A stretch of 64,000 nucleotides of DNA from Prevotellaceae bacterium (GTDB taxonomy: Bacteria > Bacteroidota > Bacteroidia > Bacteroidales > Bacteroidaceae). The DNA is taken from NCBI GenBank assembly GCA_015257125.1, contig JABZKU010000003.1:62001-126000 (forward strand), in the 5' to 3' direction. The notes under the pieces were generated by a model. The model was not told where the DNA came from. It saw only the letters and a program-made list of their open reading frames with translations, and did not search any database. Below, piece by piece: positions 8,637 through 17,854 of this stretch. The position numbers and the translations under genes were made by a program. Within the stretch, counting starts at the first letter, position 1, and each line of letters begins with the position of its first letter.

Positions 8637-8660
8637 AGAGAATCGGACGGAATGTTGCGA

Positions 8661-10169
8661 CTATCCGCAGTGAAAGAAACGCTCGACGAGGGCGGCAATT
8701 TCGCGCGGTTTGTCGGCTAAGTCGGCACGGAGGGTGCGGTCGCCGTAAGAGCGGAGTTCGTTGAGTGTGCCGTCGATGGCAGCGGGCGAGAAGACGCCGT
8801 GCGACTCGAAGACGTCGCGGCGCTGCTCGAGACAATCGGCCGAGGCGGCGCAGCTGTCAGGCAGTTGGGCGAGACGCTCCACGAGGGCGGCCTGATCGGC
8901 GGAGTGGATGTTGACATCGACGTAGGTGGCGCGTGCCACTTCGAGGGCATCGGGCATCTCAAAGCCGTGGCGAGCCGCCACGCAAATGCCGGCCAGTAGT
9001 TGATAAACGTCGGCCGAACCGTCGGCATTGCGGATCTCCACCGTTTGTTTGCCGCGGGTGTTGCGCAGGGTGGAGGCTTCGAGCGGATTGGCTTCGCGAC
9101 ACATGTCGACGTCGCCCGTCCAGCCGAGGGGAACGCGCACCAACACGGAGCGGTTGCGGTCGCCCCAGCACACATTGGTGGGGGCTTCTTGGTGCGGCAC
9201 GAGACGGAAATAGGAGGTGGGGTTCTTGTTGCCGAAAGCCGTGAGGGCGGGGGCAAGATCCACCAGGCCGGCGATGAGACGACGGGCGTCGTTGCTCAGT
9301 TTGCCGGCGTCGTCGAGCATGAGGTTGTCGCCGTTGCGGGTGATGCGCATGTGCACATGGAGTCCCGAACCGGCCTTGCCGGTGGTGATCTTCGGGGCGA
9401 AGGTGACATTGAGCCCTTCTTCGTAGGCGAGGTTGCGAATGATCCACTTCGCAATGACGAGTTGGTCGGCGGCTTCGCGGACGGGAACGGGGAGAAACTC
9501 AATCTCGTTTTGCTCATAGACCAGCCCATCTTGTGCGAAATTGCCCACTTCGGAGTGGCCGTACTTGATTTGCGCACCGGTTTGGGCGATGGCGAGCATG
9601 CACTTGGCACGGAAGGCGTTGGTCTTGGCAAAGGGGGCCGATTCGTGGTAGGCGCGCTGGTCGACAGCGGGATAGCGTTCTTCGTCGGGCTTGATGACGT
9701 AGTACTCGAGTTCGCCCATGGCTTCGAACTCCATGCCGGTGACTTCGCGGAAGGCTTCGGCGGCTTTGAGGAGCGTTTGCTCGGAGGAGGAAGCGAGGGG
9801 GCGGCCGTCTTTGTCGAAATAGGAGCAGAGCAAACAGAGGGTGGGGATCTCGGCGAAGGGATCGACAAAAGCGGTGGAGAAGCGCGGCAGCACGTAGAGG
9901 TCGCTGCTGCCGGCGCCGATGAAGCGGAAGAGGCTCGAACCGTCTACGCGCTCGCCGCAGCTGAGGAGGGTGTCGAGATAGGCGCGGTCGGTGATGACGA
10001 AATTGAGCGTTTTGAGGCGTCCGTCGCCGGCGGGATAGAGGAAATTGACCATGCGGATGCCGTGCTCGGCAATGTAGCGCATGATGTCGGCCTTGGTGAA
10101 CTCACGCGGCGACTTCTGGAAGTAGGCCACGAGGGGGTTGGCGTTGAGGAGGAAATTTTCGTGGTTCAT
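8661..10169 (-). CDS. glnA: glutamine synthetase (Bacteroidales ~500-residue type)
   Basis: Makes glutamine from glutamate, ammonia and ATP in the cytoplasm. The 502-residue product has the beta-grasp N-terminal part (MVNFLYPAGDGRLKTLNFV, GERVDGSSLF) and the catalytic part with metal and substrate motifs GELEYYVI, EVGNFAQDGLVYEQNEIEF, GSGLHVHM (the His loop) and NPTSYFRLVPHQEAP followed by WGDRNRSVLVRVP. This domain order matches the GSI-related enzyme common in Bacteroidales. The frame runs on upstream for 51 codons, but MNHENFLLNANPL at 10169 fits the family. It has its own promoter and terminator and is apparently monocistronic. Confidence 0.95.
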   Translation of the reverse strand: MNHENFLLNANPLVAYFQKSPREFTKADIMRYIAEHGIRMVNFLYPAGDGRLKTLNFVITDRAYLDTLLSCGERVDGSSLFRFIGAGSSDLYVLPRFSTAFVDPFAEIPTLCLLCSYFDKDGRPLASSSEQTLLKAAEAFREVTGMEFEAMGELEYYVIKPDEERYPAVDQRAYHESAPFAKTNAFRAKCMLAIAQTGAQIKYGHSEVGNFAQDGLVYEQNEIEFLPVPVREAADQLVIAKWIIRNLAYEEGLNVTFAPKITTGKAGSGLHVHMRITRNGDNLMLDDAGKLSNDARRLIAGLVDLAPALTAFGNKNPTSYFRLVPHQEAPTNVCWGDRNRSVLVRVPLGWTGDVDMCREANPLEASTLRNTRGKQTVEIRNADGSADVYQLLAGICVAARHGFEMPDALEVARATYVDVNIHSADQAALVERLAQLPDSCAASADCLEQRRDVFESHGVFSPAAIDGTLNELRSYGDRTLRADLADKPREIAALVERFFHCG

Positions 10170-10249
10170 GACACTGAAAAATTGGGCGGGTCGCGCTGCG
10201 CCGAACGAGGGCGGAGCGCGACGCGCGTTTGGAGGGTGAGATGAGACCA

Positions 10250-10280
10250 CGAATATAATACCAAATTGCAACCCGACCAA
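10250..10280 (-). promoter_or_regulatory. probable glnA promoter
   Basis: On the minus strand, TTGG (10280-10277) is followed after 19 nt by TATATTCG (10257-10250), one base off TAnnTTTG, about 80 nt upstream of the glnA start. Confidence 0.5.
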
Positions 10281-10350
10281 TAAAACACGAGGTTTTTCAA
10301 GGTGCGGATTGCAATTTTTCATTTTACACGACCTAAGTGGGGAGGGCGAA

Positions 10351-10461
10351 TCAATCGAAAACTTCGTCCTCGTCGCAGTAAATCAGATAATACGTGCCAA
10401 AATCATCGTATTGCGAGTCGAAAGACACAGATTCATTGTATAAGTTGACAGACTCACTCAT
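10351..10461 (-). CDS. possible small acidic protein (36 residues)
   Basis: A short frame beginning MSESVNLYNESV and ending YCDEDEVFD, between mfd and glnA on the same strand. It is acidic and Tyr-rich, with lower GC than the flanks. The frame extends further upstream into mfd, but that part is only the shadow of mfd. No homology recognised; coding status is uncertain. Confidence 0.3.
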   Translation of the reverse strand: MSESVNLYNESVSFDSQYDDFGTYYLIYCDEDEVFD

Positions 10462-10508
10462 TCTGCAAAACGCTCCTCGCTTGAATGTGCCTTCGTGCTC
10501 GCCAATAG

Positions 10509-13500
10509 TTAGGGAAGGATTGCAGCGTTTTCGGGAGAAAAATGTCGCAAAACCGCGACGGCCGCGTCGACGCTGGCGACGTTCTTGATGCGGATGTAGC
10601 GTTTGCCCTTTTTCTCGCCAAGTTCGCAACGGCGCATGTTGGCCGGAGAGGTGGCGAAAGCGAGGATGCGACTGAAGACTTCGCTCTGATAGAACGGACT
10701 TTGGGCGTTGGCGACGAAGAAGAGGGTCATGGCACGAGCTTTCAACACGAGGCGTTCGGCTCCGCAGCGACGACCGAAACGGCGCAGGGGGCCGATGCGC
10801 AGTAACTCCTCGGCCTCGGCGGGCAACGGACCGAAACGGTCGAGCAGACGGCGCCGGAAACCCTCGAGTTCTTCGTCACTTTCCAGTCCATCGAGTTCGC
10901 GATAGAGCAACATGCGCTCGGAAGCACCGGGCACGTAGGTTTCGGGGAGATAGGCGTGGAGGTCGCACTCCACATTGCACTCCGCGGCGAATTCTCCGCC
11001 GAGGGCTTCGGCAGATTGGCGGGTGAGTTCCTCGGCGAAGAGATCGGCGAATTCGTCGTTTTTGAGTTCGGAAACGGCTTCGGTGAGAATCTTCTGGTAG
11101 GTCTCGTAACCCAAATCGGCGACGAAACCGCTCTGTTCGGCACCCAAAAGATTGCCGGCGCCGCGGATGTCGAGATCTTGCATGGCGATGTGGATGCCGC
11201 TGCCGAGGTCGGAAAAGCTCTCGATGGCTTGGAGGCGGCGGCGACTGTCGTCGGGCAGGGCGCTGAGGGGCGGTGCCATAAGATAGCAGAAGGCTTTTTG
11301 GCTGCCGCGTCCCACGCGACCGCGCATTTGGTGCAGGTCGGAAAGTCCGAAGTGCTGGGCGTTGTCGATGAGGATGGTATTGGCGTTCGGCACGTCGATG
11401 CCGTTTTCGATGATGGTGGTGGAGAGGAGGACGTCAAACTCGTGATTGACAAAATCGAGGATGACTTTTTCGAGTTTGGCGGGTTCCATCTGTCCGTGGC
11501 CGACCACGACGCGTGCATCGGGCACGTGTTTGCGAATGAGGTGCTCGATGTGGGTGAGTTGAGAGATACGGTGCGTGACGACATAGACTTGGCCGTTGCG
11601 GCTGAGCTCGAAATTGATGGCGTCGGCGATGATCTCGTGACCAAAGGTGTGAATTTCGGTGCGAATGGGGTGACGGTTGGGCGGCGGGGTGTTGATGACG
11701 CTGAGATCGCGCGCGCCCATCAACGAGAATTGGAGGGTGCGCGGAATGGGCGTGGCGGACATGGTGAGCGTGTCGACGTTGACTTTCATTTGGCGCAGGC
11801 GTTCTTTGACGGACACGCCGAATTTCTGCTCTTCGTCGATGATGAGCAGGCCGAGATCTTTGAATTTAACGGTTTTCCCGATGAGTTTGTGCGTGCCGAC
11901 GAGGATGTCGATGTTGCCCTCGGCGAGATCTTTGAGCAAGGCTTTGGTTTGCGTCGCGGTGCGGGCTCGGGAGAGGTAGTCGACGCGCACGGGAAAGTCC
12001 TTCAACCGCTTGGCGAAGGTCTTGTAATGCTGGAGCGCCAAGACGGTGGTGGGCACCATGACGGCGACTTGCTTGCCGTCGGTGGCGGCTTTGAAGGCGG
12101 CGCGAACGGCAATTTCGGTTTTGCCGAAGCCGACATCGCCACATACCAAACGATCCATGGGGCGCGGCTGCTCCATGTCAGCTTTCACCTGACGCGTGAC
12201 GCGCAGTTGGTCGGGCGTGTCCTCATAGGCGAAGGAGGCTTCAAGCTCGTGCTGCAAGAAACTGTCGGGCGAGAAAGCAAAACCGCTTTCGGCACGGCGA
12301 CGGCTGTAGAGCAAGATGAGATCGCGGGCAATGTCTTTGAGTTTCTTCTTGGTGCGATCTTTGAGTCGCTCCCATGCGCCGGTGCCCAAGTGCGAAAGGC
12401 GAGGAGGAGCACCTTCTTTTCCCTTGTACTTCGAGACTTTGTGGAGCGCGTGGATCGATACGAAAATGGCGTCGTTGTTTTGATACTTGATCTTGATGAC
12501 TTCTTGCATCGCGCCGTCACCGCCGGGAATGCGCATGAGACCTACGAACTGCCCCACCCCGTGATCGACGTGAACCACGTAGTCGCCGGGCTCAAACTGG
12601 CGGATTTCCTTGAGGGTGAGCGACATTTTTGCGTTCCGGGCGTGGTCGGAACGCAAATTGTACTTGTGGAAACGGTCGAAGATCTGATGATCGGTGTAAA
12701 ACGCGGCACCGACCGACGAGTCGCTGAAACCTTCGTGTAGCGTGAGGTGGACGGGGGTGAAAAGCGCGCCTTCGACTCGCTTACCGGTGGTTTGCATCAA
12801 CTCGGCGAGGATGTCGCGCAGACGCTCTTGCTGCTTCTCGCTGTCGGCCAAGACGAAAGTGCGCTGACCGTTGGCGAGATTTTCGACAAAGGCGTCCAAA
12901 ACTTGCTCAAAGTTCTTGTGGAACAAGGGCTGCGGCTGCGTGTGGAAGACAACAGTCGGCGCCTTCTCGCTGCCGGTGGTAGACTTTGTGCCGGAACCGC
13001 GCACCCACTGCCAGAAAATGCTTCCTTCCAACTGCGCCTGCAACTCTTTGCCACTGACCAACAGACGCGAGGCGGCAAAACGTGCATAGACTTCAGAGAG
13101 TTCCATCTCTGAGGTGGCGGCTTGCTCGGCGAGTGCCTGTTCGGCAAAACCTTCGTCGAAGATTTGCTGCACACGATCGCACACAAAACGGAGATCGTGC
13201 GCCACGACGATGGGGCACTCCGGCAAATAGTCGGTGAAGGGAACGAGCAACTCGCCTTTTTCTTCGACTTCGACGTTGGGAACAATCACGGCCTCGGCCA
13301 CAACGGCACGAGACAACTGCGTTTGCACCTCGAACGAGTTGACACTCTCGACCTCATCGCCGAAGAAGTCGATGCGATAGGGGTATTCCGATGAAAAACT
13401 GAAGATGTCGAGAATCGAACCGCGCAAGGCGTATTCGCCCGGCTCGTAAACATAGTCTTTGCGCTTGAAACCCAGTTCTTCCAAACGCCGCGTGAGTTCG

Positions 13501-13976
13501 ATGACATCGTGCGTTTCGCCCATTTTCAACGTGATGCTCCGTTCGGTAAGGGAACGGCGCGGGGGAACGCGTTCTGCCAACGCCGTGGGGAAGGTCACAA
13601 TGAAGAGCGCTTGCTCACTGACGGCCGCACCCTCCGCGGATAAACGCGAGAGCACGTCGGTGCGCAAAATCTCACTGGCCGTATCGCGGTGCCCATACTT
13701 CACCGCGCGACGATAGGACGAGGGGAGAAACAGCACATCGCGCTCGCCGAGCAACTGGCGGAGGTCGTTGTAAAAATAAGCGGCCTCTTCTTCATCGTCG
13801 GCCACCACAAGGAAGACTTCGCCGGCCGACTGTCCTACGGCACCGAGCACAACGGCGGGAGCAGAACCGCGCAGTCCTTCCATACGGACGTGCGGACGAT
13901 GTGCCGACAAGCACTCGCGCAAACGAAGCACACCGGGATGTTGATCAAAAAGAGACAGTAATTCATTGAGTTCCAT
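10509..13976 (-). CDS. mfd: transcription-repair coupling factor Mfd
   Basis: Mfd removes RNA polymerase stalled at DNA lesions and recruits UvrA. The 1155-residue protein has the UvrB-like N-terminal domains (SILDIFSFSSEYPYRIDFFGDEVES), the RNA-polymerase interaction domain (EPGDYVVHVDHGVGQFVGL), the translocase with Walker A GDVGFGKTE, the DEAD-type box IIDEEQKFG, SATPIPRTL, GHGQMEP, and TTIIENGIDVPNANT with DLHQMRGRVGR, then the C-terminal domain. Length is normal. The frame is open for 13 codons before the chosen ATG at 13976; MELNELLSLF fits the family. It lies 114 bp downstream of the PpiD-like gene, separated by a 36-bp palindrome. Confidence 0.97.
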   Translation of the reverse strand: MELNELLSLFDQHPGVLRLRECLSAHRPHVRMEGLRGSAPAVVLGAVGQSAGEVFLVVADDEEEAAYFYNDLRQLLGERDVLFLPSSYRRAVKYGHRDTASEILRTDVLSRLSAEGAAVSEQALFIVTFPTALAERVPPRRSLTERSITLKMGETHDVIELTRRLEELGFKRKDYVYEPGEYALRGSILDIFSFSSEYPYRIDFFGDEVESVNSFEVQTQLSRAVVAEAVIVPNVEVEEKGELLVPFTDYLPECPIVVAHDLRFVCDRVQQIFDEGFAEQALAEQAATSEMELSEVYARFAASRLLVSGKELQAQLEGSIFWQWVRGSGTKSTTGSEKAPTVVFHTQPQPLFHKNFEQVLDAFVENLANGQRTFVLADSEKQQERLRDILAELMQTTGKRVEGALFTPVHLTLHEGFSDSSVGAAFYTDHQIFDRFHKYNLRSDHARNAKMSLTLKEIRQFEPGDYVVHVDHGVGQFVGLMRIPGGDGAMQEVIKIKYQNNDAIFVSIHALHKVSKYKGKEGAPPRLSHLGTGAWERLKDRTKKKLKDIARDLILLYSRRRAESGFAFSPDSFLQHELEASFAYEDTPDQLRVTRQVKADMEQPRPMDRLVCGDVGFGKTEIAVRAAFKAATDGKQVAVMVPTTVLALQHYKTFAKRLKDFPVRVDYLSRARTATQTKALLKDLAEGNIDILVGTHKLIGKTVKFKDLGLLIIDEEQKFGVSVKERLRQMKVNVDTLTMSATPIPRTLQFSLMGARDLSVINTPPPNRHPIRTEIHTFGHEIIADAINFELSRNGQVYVVTHRISQLTHIEHLIRKHVPDARVVVGHGQMEPAKLEKVILDFVNHEFDVLLSTTIIENGIDVPNANTILIDNAQHFGLSDLHQMRGRVGRGSQKAFCYLMAPPLSALPDDSRRRLQAIESFSDLGSGIHIAMQDLDIRGAGNLLGAEQSGFVADLGYETYQKILTEAVSELKNDEFADLFAEELTRQSAEALGGEFAAECNVECDLHAYLPETYVPGASERMLLYRELDGLESDEELEGFRRRLLDRFGPLPAEAEELLRIGPLRRFGRRCGAERLVLKARAMTLFFVANAQSPFYQSEVFSRILAFATSPANMRRCELGEKKGKRYIRIKNVASVDAAVAVLRHFSPENAAILP

Positions 13977-14020
13977 GGGCGGATACGGAGATTCTACGAC
14001 TGAACAATGAAACAAAGCAC

Positions 14021-14056
14021 CACGGAGTCGGAAGCTCGCGAGCTTCCGACTCCGTG
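14021..14056. terminator. perfect 36-bp palindrome between the foldase gene and mfd
   Basis: CACGGAGTCGGAAGCTCG at 14021-14038 is followed directly by its exact reverse complement at 14039-14056, with no spacer. On the minus strand it follows the PpiD-like stop and leads into GTGCTTTGTTTC, so a terminator role is likely, though the T run is poor. Confidence 0.7.
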
Positions 14057-14090
14057 TGCGTTTAGGGGAGGGATTTAGGGAATGATTCGA

Positions 14091-16256
14091 TCAAAACTTG
14101 TAGCGCTTGTCTACGACATTTCCCTTTTGAACGAGTGCGCCGAAGATGGACTGACCCATCATCTGCAAGAGACCGCGCTGCTGCATGGCCATTTCGCTCT
14201 TGACGTCGAACTTCTCACCGACCGTCGTACCTTTCTCGGTCACTTGGGCAAGGTAAGCACCTTCCGTACCGATGACGAGCGGCGTCGTTGCGCCCTTCTT
14301 GGTGGCGGTGATGGCGGCGATCAAAGCGGGTTCGGGAACACCGATGGCGGGAACGATCGAAGCACCGGCGAAGGTCACGTTGTTGAGCGTGTCGACGAGA
14401 GCGCCCTTTGCCTTGGCGGCTTCTACGCTCTTGACACCGGCCCACTTCTGCGCGGCCAATGCCCCCTTCTTCTCGCTCTTCACGATGGAAGTGAGGTAAT
14501 CCTTCACTTGCTTATTGTCGTAGGGCATGTAACCCTTCTTGTATACCTTAGAAAGAGCAACTACGAGAAGGTGGTTGTTGGCTTCGCCCACTTCGTAAAG
14601 GGGAGAGACGTTGCCTTCTTCGGCCTTGTCGAACGCCCACTGCACCGCTTCTTTCGAACCGCGGATACCGGGGTTGTAACCACCGGCGCCAATCAGGCCG
14701 GTCGATGCGCTGAAGCCATCGGCGCTCAGCACTTGATAGCCGTTCTTGGGCGCGTTCTTCTCAAACGCAGCCAAGTCGTTGCTGGCCGCGAGGAAGCGAT
14801 TCATGTTGCTCACAGCCGCATCGTAAGTAGCCTTCGAGAAGTCGATGGGCACTTTCACCACGGCAGCGACATACTTCGTCTTCATCGCCTTGCGGTTCAC
14901 CACTTGGAGCACCACCTTGAGTCCTTCCATGTCGATCACGTGGTAAGCGTTGAGCGGAGCATCATAGAGCGCACGGAGGAATTTCGCGTTCTCGGGGGTG
15001 AGCTGAGCGGGATTGGCCATTGCGGTGTTGATCCACGTCGTATCGGTGCGACCACCGAGTTTTTTCGCGAGATCATCGAACTTCGCACCACCGTTGAGCG
15101 CCTTCAATACAGAGTCGGCACGCGTTGCCATGGCCGTAGCGTCGGCTGCCTGCACAGGAAGGGCACGATAAGCCACAGAGTCGGGAGCCTGTACCTTAGA
15201 GATGAGCTTCACCACATTGTAGGTGTTGTCCTGATCGTTGACATAGGGAGCTTTCATGCTGCCTACGCTCATCGATTCGAGTTCCGAACGCACATCGGCG
15301 GGGTAAGCCTCAGCAGCGAGGGGAAGATTCACGAAGTGAGTCTGGCTCTTCGATGCGTTGATTACGACAGCGGGATCTTGGCCGGCTTCGAGCTTGGCGT
15401 AGATGGCCTTCACTTGCTCTTCTACAGCCTTACGGTCGGCGGGGCTGGCGCTCACGATGTAGTCAATGTATTTGAGATCGCGCACTTCGCTGTTCAAACG
15501 GAAGAGTTCCTTGAAACGCTTGTAGGCGTCCTTCAAATCGCTGTCCTCCACCTTCACCTCCTTGTCGGAGATGGTGCCGTAGGGGAAAGCGGCCACGAGG
15601 GCATTGGCCGACTGCGTGCGCGCTTCGAACTGTGCTTTGGCACTGATGGGGTTGACCGTCACAGACGCCATGAGAAGCGACTGATATTTCGACATGAGCA
15701 ATTCGCGACGCAGTTGCTTCTCGGTGTACTTCCACAACTTTTCAATCGTCTGAATCTGCTCTGCCACTTCGGGAGCCACCTGCTTGCCCTTCATTTCTTG
15801 GACTTGCTTCAAGAAAGCCTGAAGCGCGGTGTAGTCGAAGCGTCCGGTCTGTCCCATGAACATGGGCAGATTTTGGAAAGCCTGTGCGCTACCTTGGCGG
15901 AGCGCATCTTCTACGTCTTTGTCGGTGACCAACACGCCCAATTTGTCGCACTCATGCTTGATGAGTTCGTACTGAACGTAATCGTTCCAAACTTGGTTGC
16001 GTACCATGTCGGTTTGTTCGTCGGTGAGCGTACCGCCGCTGCGGAGCTTGGTCACTTCCGAAGCTTCGTTCACCATCTCATAGAACTCCTGAGCCGAGAG
16101 GCTCTTGCCATAGACTTCTCCGACATTGCGATTGCTGTTCGTGATCGCCGAAATGGTGTTGGAATCCAACACCATGGTGAGGATGAACAGAAACATGCCG
16201 AAGCCCATGAGGAGGAGAATCCACGAGCTGCTTCTGATTTTCTGTAATGCTGCCAT
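14091..16256 (-). CDS. SurA/PpiD-like membrane-anchored peptidyl-prolyl isomerase
   Basis: A 721-residue periplasmic foldase anchored by one N-terminal helix (residues about 11-30, SWILLLMGFGMFLFILTMVL). The SurA-N-like region follows (VGEVYGKSLSAQEFYEMVNE, then NQVWNDYVQYELIKHECDKLGV), then parvulin-like central regions. The arrangement is that of PpiD, which helps proteins fold as they leave the Sec channel. The Bacteroidota version is longer than the ~620-residue E. coli one. It has its own -7 box upstream and ends before a palindrome preceding mfd. The opposite strand is open for almost the same length, a composition effect. Confidence 0.88.
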   Translation of the reverse strand: MAALQKIRSSSWILLLMGFGMFLFILTMVLDSNTISAITNSNRNVGEVYGKSLSAQEFYEMVNEASEVTKLRSGGTLTDEQTDMVRNQVWNDYVQYELIKHECDKLGVLVTDKDVEDALRQGSAQAFQNLPMFMGQTGRFDYTALQAFLKQVQEMKGKQVAPEVAEQIQTIEKLWKYTEKQLRRELLMSKYQSLLMASVTVNPISAKAQFEARTQSANALVAAFPYGTISDKEVKVEDSDLKDAYKRFKELFRLNSEVRDLKYIDYIVSASPADRKAVEEQVKAIYAKLEAGQDPAVVINASKSQTHFVNLPLAAEAYPADVRSELESMSVGSMKAPYVNDQDNTYNVVKLISKVQAPDSVAYRALPVQAADATAMATRADSVLKALNGGAKFDDLAKKLGGRTDTTWINTAMANPAQLTPENAKFLRALYDAPLNAYHVIDMEGLKVVLQVVNRKAMKTKYVAAVVKVPIDFSKATYDAAVSNMNRFLAASNDLAAFEKNAPKNGYQVLSADGFSASTGLIGAGGYNPGIRGSKEAVQWAFDKAEEGNVSPLYEVGEANNHLLVVALSKVYKKGYMPYDNKQVKDYLTSIVKSEKKGALAAQKWAGVKSVEAAKAKGALVDTLNNVTFAGASIVPAIGVPEPALIAAITATKKGATTPLVIGTEGAYLAQVTEKGTTVGEKFDVKSEMAMQQRGLLQMMGQSIFGALVQKGNVVDKRYKF

Positions 16257-16332
16257 TTGTGATTATATTGTTATTGTTTTATTCTCAACGAGTTACGGCA
16301 CACCACCAAGGATATGCGCATAGATTTGGGGA

Positions 16333-16340
16333 CAAAGTTA
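16333..16340 (-). promoter_or_regulatory. -7 box of the PpiD-like gene
   Basis: TAACTTTG on the minus strand, about 76 nt upstream of the start at 16256. No clear TTTG at the expected -33 distance. Confidence 0.55.
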
Positions 16341-16566
16341 CACAAAATCATGAGAATAACCCCTCGAAAAGCAAGATAATTTTACATCAACGCCAAAGAA
16401 GCCGATAAACAACGCCCTACTATCGCACAAAAGTAGGGAGAAAACGCAAAAAACAAGTGCACTTTCTCCTCCAACTCCACTGTTTTCCAAATCTCGCTCT
16501 CTCTCGCGTTTTCGGACACGCGCGTATACCCACTCACACGCATTACGCGCACTCCAAACTTCTTCG

Positions 16567-16766
16567 TTTTTTGCCTTCACCCTTCACCGGCTCTTACACT
16601 CACCTAAAAATCAACAAATTAAGTGTGAACCCAACCCTCATTTTAGGGTTCACATCGGTGAAGGCAAACCACACTTTGCCTTCACCCTCAACCTCCTATT
16701 GATCAACAAAATACATACCTCAGGTGAAGAGGTGAAGGCAAAAAACGAAAAACGGCGGACGCGCGC
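16567..16766. repeat. dispersed palindromic repeat, copy B
   Basis: It lies in the 727-bp gene-free region 16257-16983. Left end TTTTTTGCCTTCACCCTTCACC (16567-16588); right arm GGTGAAGAGGTGAAGGC, A-run, CGAAAAACG, then GCGGACGCGCGC (16723-16766). Internal half-sites are GGTGAAGGCAA at 16657-16667 and TTTGCCTTCACC at 16675-16686, with a small hairpin (GTGAACCC at 16625-16632 with GGGTTCAC downstream). GC-rich DNA around 16510-16555 may be the degenerate left tip. Confidence 0.7.
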
Positions 16767-16830
16767 ACGCGAGGAAATTCCTGAATTTGCGCATGAGAAA
16801 GAAAGAATGGGGGGCTCTTCAATCACTTTC

Positions 16831-16868
16831 AAAAAAATCCCGTTTGTCGATGTAAGACAAACGGGATT
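16831..16868 (-). terminator. intrinsic terminator of the glycine-zipper lipoprotein gene
   Basis: A perfect 13-bp stem (AATCCCGTTTGTC at 16836-16848 with 16856-16868) and 7-nt loop. On the minus strand it is followed by a T run. Confidence 0.88.
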
Positions 16869-16983
16869 AACCGAAAATGCATGGCGGCAAACACAACGAT
16901 GAACGGACTTCGTTTGCCGTTCGAAGTCGTGTATGCGATTTTTGCTTATGACAACAACGCGAATGACGCAATCTAAGTTGCCT

Positions 16984-17742
16984 TTAATCCTTCACCACGT
17001 TGACCGTGAAGCGGCGCACTTCGACAGTACGACCTTGCCCATCGGGGAATGCAATGGTGAAGACGACCGGTTTGCGCTTCGCATTGCTGCGCGCCGCAAC
17101 GGCGGCACGATAGCGGAAGCCTTGACCGGGAAGAATCTCGCTGATGATGGCCGGCTGCGAGACATAGACACGATCGTAATCGGCAGTGACGATCGGGGCC
17201 ACATTGCGCACCGGACTGTTGCCGCGATTGTAGATATCAAAAGTGATTTCTGCTTGCTCGCCGGGCTGCAACACGCGGTCGGCGGTGGCGTCGGCAAAGA
17301 CAACGTTGCTCACTTCCAAATTGCCCGGGGCAACGGACGTGGGTCGGGTGGATTCGAAGCGACCGTAACTGATGCCACTCTCTGCCGCTTCGTCCACTGA
17401 GGCTCTACGAGCGGGATAAGGATACTCACGTGCTTCGCGTTCGCGACGATATTCTTCGCGCTCCTTACGAGCCGACTCTGCACTGGCCGCACCGATGGCC
17501 GCACCGGTGGCGCCACCGATCACGGTGCCGAAATCAGCGCCTCGCTGTCCGCCGAGTAGGCTGCCAATGGCAGAACCGAACATGGCACCGAGATAGAAAC
17601 CGGTGGTGGTGCGACTAAAACTATCGTAGCTGCTACACCCGGAGAGCGTGAGTGAGCTCACCAAGGTGAGGGTGATCAGGGAGGTGAAGATACCACGCTT
17701 TCCATTGCGAAGCGCGGCAAACGGTTGCAGAAGTAATTTCAT
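16984..17742 (-). CDS. lipoprotein with a glycine-zipper segment
   Basis: A 252-residue lipoprotein. The signal ends TLSGC (lipobox Cys about residue 36). A Gly/Ala-rich segment follows (FYLGAMFGSAIGSLLGGQ and GTVIGGATGAAIGAA), like glycine-zipper regions that pack in membranes. Next come a charged Arg/Glu stretch and a C-terminal beta domain (EVSNVVF...ITFDIYNRGNSPVRNVAP) resembling CARDB/Ig-like domains. An upstream TTG at 17751 is possible, but the ATG at 17742 is preferred. It follows another lipoprotein gene by 112 bp. Cell-envelope role inferred. Confidence 0.8.
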   Translation of the reverse strand: MKLLLQPFAALRNGKRGIFTSLITLTLVSSLTLSGCSSYDSFSRTTTGFYLGAMFGSAIGSLLGGQRGADFGTVIGGATGAAIGAASAESARKEREEYRREREAREYPYPARRASVDEAAESGISYGRFESTRPTSVAPGNLEVSNVVFADATADRVLQPGEQAEITFDIYNRGNSPVRNVAPIVTADYDRVYVSQPAIISEILPGQGFRYRAAVAARSNAKRKPVVFTIAFPDGQGRTVEVRRFTVNVVKD

Positions 17743-17854
17743 AACTATCAAGTAGGTTCAGTGTATTGGTGCCGAAGGCAGTTAACTTTTCTCGGTGCCG
17801 GCTCATCAAGAAGCGGGCACCGAGAACGTAGTTTAGGGGAAAAGAGCGTAGCGT

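Larger units (their letters stand above)
7673..8660. other. 988-bp gene-free region with a repeat element
   Basis: No credible gene. It contains the end of AT-rich DNA (to about 7900), repeat element A (8022-8262), a purine-rich stretch (about 8264-8380), an isolated -7-like TACCTTTG at 8481-8488 reading rightward with no gene behind it, and the glnA terminator (8598-8636). Short open frames here are low-complexity and not supported. Confidence 0.6.

Noticed and set aside
14082..16247. 721-codon open frame on the plus strand opposite the PpiD-like gene
   Set aside because: It mirrors the real gene's length, is His/Arg/Val-rich with no family resemblance, and results from codon bias that avoids stop complements. 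The minus-strand protein has a membrane anchor and known domains.
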